The notes beneath the pieces are model-generated. The model did not search any database, had not been told where the DNA came from, and saw only the letters and a program-made list of their open reading frames with translations. 64,000 nt of DNA, taken from NCBI RefSeq assembly GCF_021216655.1, contig NZ_CP080437.1:1612001-1676000 (forward strand), given 5' to 3'. Each line of letters begins with the position of its first letter. The stretch's first letter is position 1. Source of the stretch: Clavibacter michiganensis (lineage in GTDB: Bacteria > Actinomycetota > Actinomycetes > Actinomycetales > Microbacteriaceae). Shown in pieces: positions 61,967 to 64,000 of this stretch. The position numbers were made by a program, and so were the translations under genes.

Positions 61967-62554
61967 CTAGTCGTCCGGGTGCAGGCCCGCGTCCGCCGTC
62001 CCGATCAGCCACGCGGTGAAGTGCACGGTGAGACCCTCGCGCGTCGGCGCGCAGCACATCGGGCCCGCGGTGACGGCGGCATCGGGGTCGAGGGGCGCCA
62101 CCCGCACGAGTCGCCACGGCTCGTCGTCCACCCGGGCGCGGATCGTCAGCGCGTCGCCGGAACGGCTGGCGCGGATCGTGACGAGCCGGCCGCGCCAGTC
62201 GGGGACGGGCGCCAGCGACCAGTCGGACATGCCGCGGGTGACGACCGCGCCGAGACCGTCTTCGCCGTCGCTGCGCTCGACGCCGGCCTTGATCCACGTG
62301 CTCTCGTCGACGCGGACGAAGATGCCGGCCTGGTCGAACTGGGCGGAGAGGTCGAGCCGGAACGACACCTCCATGGCCGCGCCCTGGTCGAACGGCACCA
62401 GGAGGGCGTGCTCGGTGTCGTGCACGAAGCCGTAGGAGGTGATGCGCCAGGCGTCGCTGCCCTCGACGGCGGTGACGCGCATGCCGTCGTCGGCGACCGC
62501 CACGTGGGCGGGCGCGTTCGTCCAGGAGCCGCTGTTCCAGTCGATGTCGCTCAT
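61967..62554 (-). CDS. DUF1349 beta-sandwich protein
   Basis: A 195-residue protein from ATG 62554. It has a concanavalin-like fold with SDAWRITSYGFVHDTEHALL, FDQAGIFVRVDESTWIKAGV and the C-terminal MCCAPTREGLTVHFTAW. Members related to yeast Ygr-type lectin-like proteins are of unknown function and may bind sugars. It is divergent from the acetyltransferase/TetR operon and shares a perfect inverted repeat with it, so it is likely controlled by that TetR protein. Confidence 0.88.
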   Translation of the reverse strand: MSDIDWNSGSWTNAPAHVAVADDGMRVTAVEGSDAWRITSYGFVHDTEHALLVPFDQGAAMEVSFRLDLSAQFDQAGIFVRVDESTWIKAGVERSDGEDGLGAVVTRGMSDWSLAPVPDWRGRLVTIRASRSGDALTIRARVDDEPWRLVRVAPLDPDAAVTAGPMCCAPTREGLTVHFTAWLIGTADAGLHPDD

Positions 62555-62562
62555 GCGCACGA

Positions 62563-62578
62563 GTGTACGCTTGTACAC
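62563..62578. promoter_or_regulatory. TetR-type operator in the divergent promoter
   Basis: Perfect inverted repeat GTGTAC-GCTT-GTACAC, abutting the acetyltransferase ATG (62579) and 9 bp from the DUF1349 start. TACGCT inside it would be a -10 giving a leaderless plus-strand mRNA. Confidence 0.75.
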
Positions 62579-63172
62579 ATGGCAACCGACCACTTCGCCG
62601 GAGACGACCGCAGCAACCGGGAGCGGATGCTCGCCGGCGACCTCTACATCGCCGACGACCCCGAGAGCGCCCGCATCGCGCAGCGCGCCGTCCGGTTGGC
62701 CGACGCGTACCACCGGGCGGCCGTCGAGGACGAAGTGGCCGCGCGCCCCCTGCTCGAGGAGCTGCTCGGATCGCTCGGCGAGGACGCGTTCGTCAAGCCG
62801 CCGCTCTTCGTCGACTACGGCGAGAACATCCGCATCGGCGCCCGCACGTTCGTCAACTGCAACCTCACGGCCCTCGACGTCGCCGCGATCACCATCGGCG
62901 AGGACTGCCAGATCGGGCCGAACGTGCAGCTCCTCACGCCCACGCACCCCATCGACCCGCAGCCCCGCCGCGACAGGCTCGAGGCAGCCCGGCCGATCAC
63001 CATCGGCGACAACGTCTGGCTCGGCGGGGGCGTGATCGTCTGCCCCGGCGTGAGCATCGGCGACGACAGCGTGATCGGCGCCGGCTCGGTCGTGACCCGC
63101 GACATCCCCGCGGGCGTGGTGGCCGTCGGGAACCCCGCCCGGGTGATCCGCGAGATCGCACCCCGACCATGA
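62579..63172 (+). CDS. Sugar O-acetyltransferase (maltose/NodL type)
   Basis: A 197-residue left-handed beta-helix enzyme from ATG 62579. The N-terminal Mac domain has RSNRERMLAGDLYIADDPE. Hexapeptide repeats follow, with FVDYGENIRIGARTFVNCNL, the catalytic His region LLTPTHPID and VWLGGGVIVCPGVSIGDDSV. It acetylates sugars such as maltose or galactosides with acetyl-CoA. It is coupled to tetR by ATGA. Confidence 0.92.
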   Translation: MATDHFAGDDRSNRERMLAGDLYIADDPESARIAQRAVRLADAYHRAAVEDEVAARPLLEELLGSLGEDAFVKPPLFVDYGENIRIGARTFVNCNLTALDVAAITIGEDCQIGPNVQLLTPTHPIDPQPRRDRLEAARPITIGDNVWLGGGVIVCPGVSIGDDSVIGAGSVVTRDIPAGVVAVGNPARVIREIAPRP

Positions 63173-63762
63173 CGGCCCCGACTCCGACACGGGCACCCCG
63201 GCGATCGGATCCCCACCGCCGCGACCGGATCATCGACGCGTGCCTCGACGTCATCGCCGACGTCGGCGTCGACGGGACCACGCACCGCCGGGTGGCCGCC
63301 GCGGCCGACGTCCCGCTCGGCTCGATGACCTACCACTTCGACGGCATGGACGACCTGCTCCACGAGGCGTTCACCCGCTTCGCCGACCGCGTCGCGGAGC
63401 GGATGCGACACCGCATGGGCGGCGCCCGCACGACCGAGGAGACGGAGGCCGCCGTGGTCGACGTCATCGTGCGCGACCTCCTGGGGACGCAGCGCGTCCT
63501 CGTCCTCACCCACGAGCTCTACACGCTCGCCGCCCGCCGACCCGAGTACCGGACCATCACGCAGACCTGGATGGCCCGCAGCCGCGCGACCTTCGAGGAG
63601 CGTGTCGACCCCGTGACCGCGCGCATGCTCGACGCGCTCGTCGAGGGGCTCAGCATCCACCGCGCGCTCGATCCCGAGCCACCCGACGAGGCCTTCGTCC
63701 GCGAGGCCGTGCGGCGCATCCTGGGATCTCCGGCCGCGCCGACGGGACGGGGTAGGTCGTAG
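63169..63762 (+). CDS. TetR-family regulator
   Basis: A 197-residue protein with ATG 63169 overlapping the acetyltransferase stop. The HTH is RIIDACLDVIADVGVDGTTH then RRVAAAADVPLGSMTYHFDG, and a helical ligand domain follows. It probably represses its own operon and the divergent DUF1349 gene through GTGTAC-N4-GTACAC. The ligand is unknown. Confidence 0.9.
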   Translation: MTAPTPTRAPRRSDPHRRDRIIDACLDVIADVGVDGTTHRRVAAAADVPLGSMTYHFDGMDDLLHEAFTRFADRVAERMRHRMGGARTTEETEAAVVDVIVRDLLGTQRVLVLTHELYTLAARRPEYRTITQTWMARSRATFEERVDPVTARMLDALVEGLSIHRALDPEPPDEAFVREAVRRILGSPAAPTGRGRS

Positions 63763-64000
63763 AGGTACGGGATCCCCGCCCCGGGCATCGTCCGTTCGTG
63801 CCGGACCTCGCGGAAGCGTCGATCCCGCGATGTCCGGGATCGTGGCCGTGGCGGGCCACCTCAGCGGTCAGCGCTGCGGCGCCCACCAGTCGCGAGTTCA
63901 CGGAAGCAGAACATCCCGTTCATGCACGGCGCCGCACCGCGCCCCATGATCCTGATGCCGATCTCCCGCGCGCCTGCGCGGGCCGGCCTGCGCGACCCCG
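63763..64000. other. Right edge of window, no gene seen
   Basis: No open frame with family resemblance. A small hairpin (CCCGCGC, 63965-63971, and GCGCGGG, 63976-63982) is present near the end. Confidence 0.5.

Noticed and set aside
1-64000. CRISPR arrays, tRNA and rRNA genes
   Set aside because: Scanned by eye for regular direct repeats with unique spacers and for tRNA/rRNA signatures; none found. The 34-bp tandem repeats at 59910 have no spacers.

Overview
The window is about 73% GC with GTG starts, GTGA/ATGA stop-start overlaps and frequent GGATCC codon pairs. This, with the gene content, points to a high-GC actinobacterium of the Microbacteriaceae; Clavibacter is my best guess (inference, not tested). 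I saw no rRNA, tRNA, CRISPR array or transposase.

Layout. 1-5.4 kb: a permease pair, a secreted beta-propeller protein, a cupin, a lipoprotein and a PadR regulator. 5.5-19.3 kb: a molybdenum block with two membrane molybdopterin oxidoreductases (one overlapped by a two-component system), a GT2/DUF2064/methyltransferase set, modABC with a ModE-like regulator, moaA and moaD. 19.3-21.7 kb: a low-GC island with two unknown genes, bounded by a 111-bp repeat of the moaD 3' end. 21.8-25.8 kb: an iron-siderophore reductase and transporter under an IdeR-like box. 25.8-33.6 kb: small regulators with recognisable palindromic operators, an oxidoreductase/aldo-keto reductase fusion and a frameshifted LacI gene. 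33.7-36.2 kb: a two-gene glycine-rich membrane module of unknown function. 36.3-46.9 kb: moeZ, a glycosyltransferase, a hydrolase/CGNR pair and the housekeeping run ispE, rsmA, tatD, metG. 47.1-49.8 kb: a low-GC unit with an OLD-family nuclease. 49.8-58.2 kb: the methylcitrate-cycle genes prpC, prpB and prpD, broken up by plus-strand genes and by a third low-GC unit (an AAA-TOPRIM protein) bounded by a 209-bp repeat of a reductase 3' end. 59.2-61.6 kb: a structured spacer with 34-bp repeats, then a MACPF-MABP pore-former-like protein. 61.9-63.8 kb: a DUF1349 gene divergent from a sugar acetyltransferase/TetR operon.

How it fits together. modABC brings in molybdate; MoaA, MoaD and MoeZ belong to molybdopterin synthesis; the two sulfite-oxidase-type enzymes use the cofactor. 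The most interesting theme is the set of three foreign-looking units dropped exactly behind conserved genes. Two carry a replacement copy of their host gene's 3' end, whose differences from the displaced end are almost all synonymous. None encodes a recombinase, and all carry defence-like proteins.
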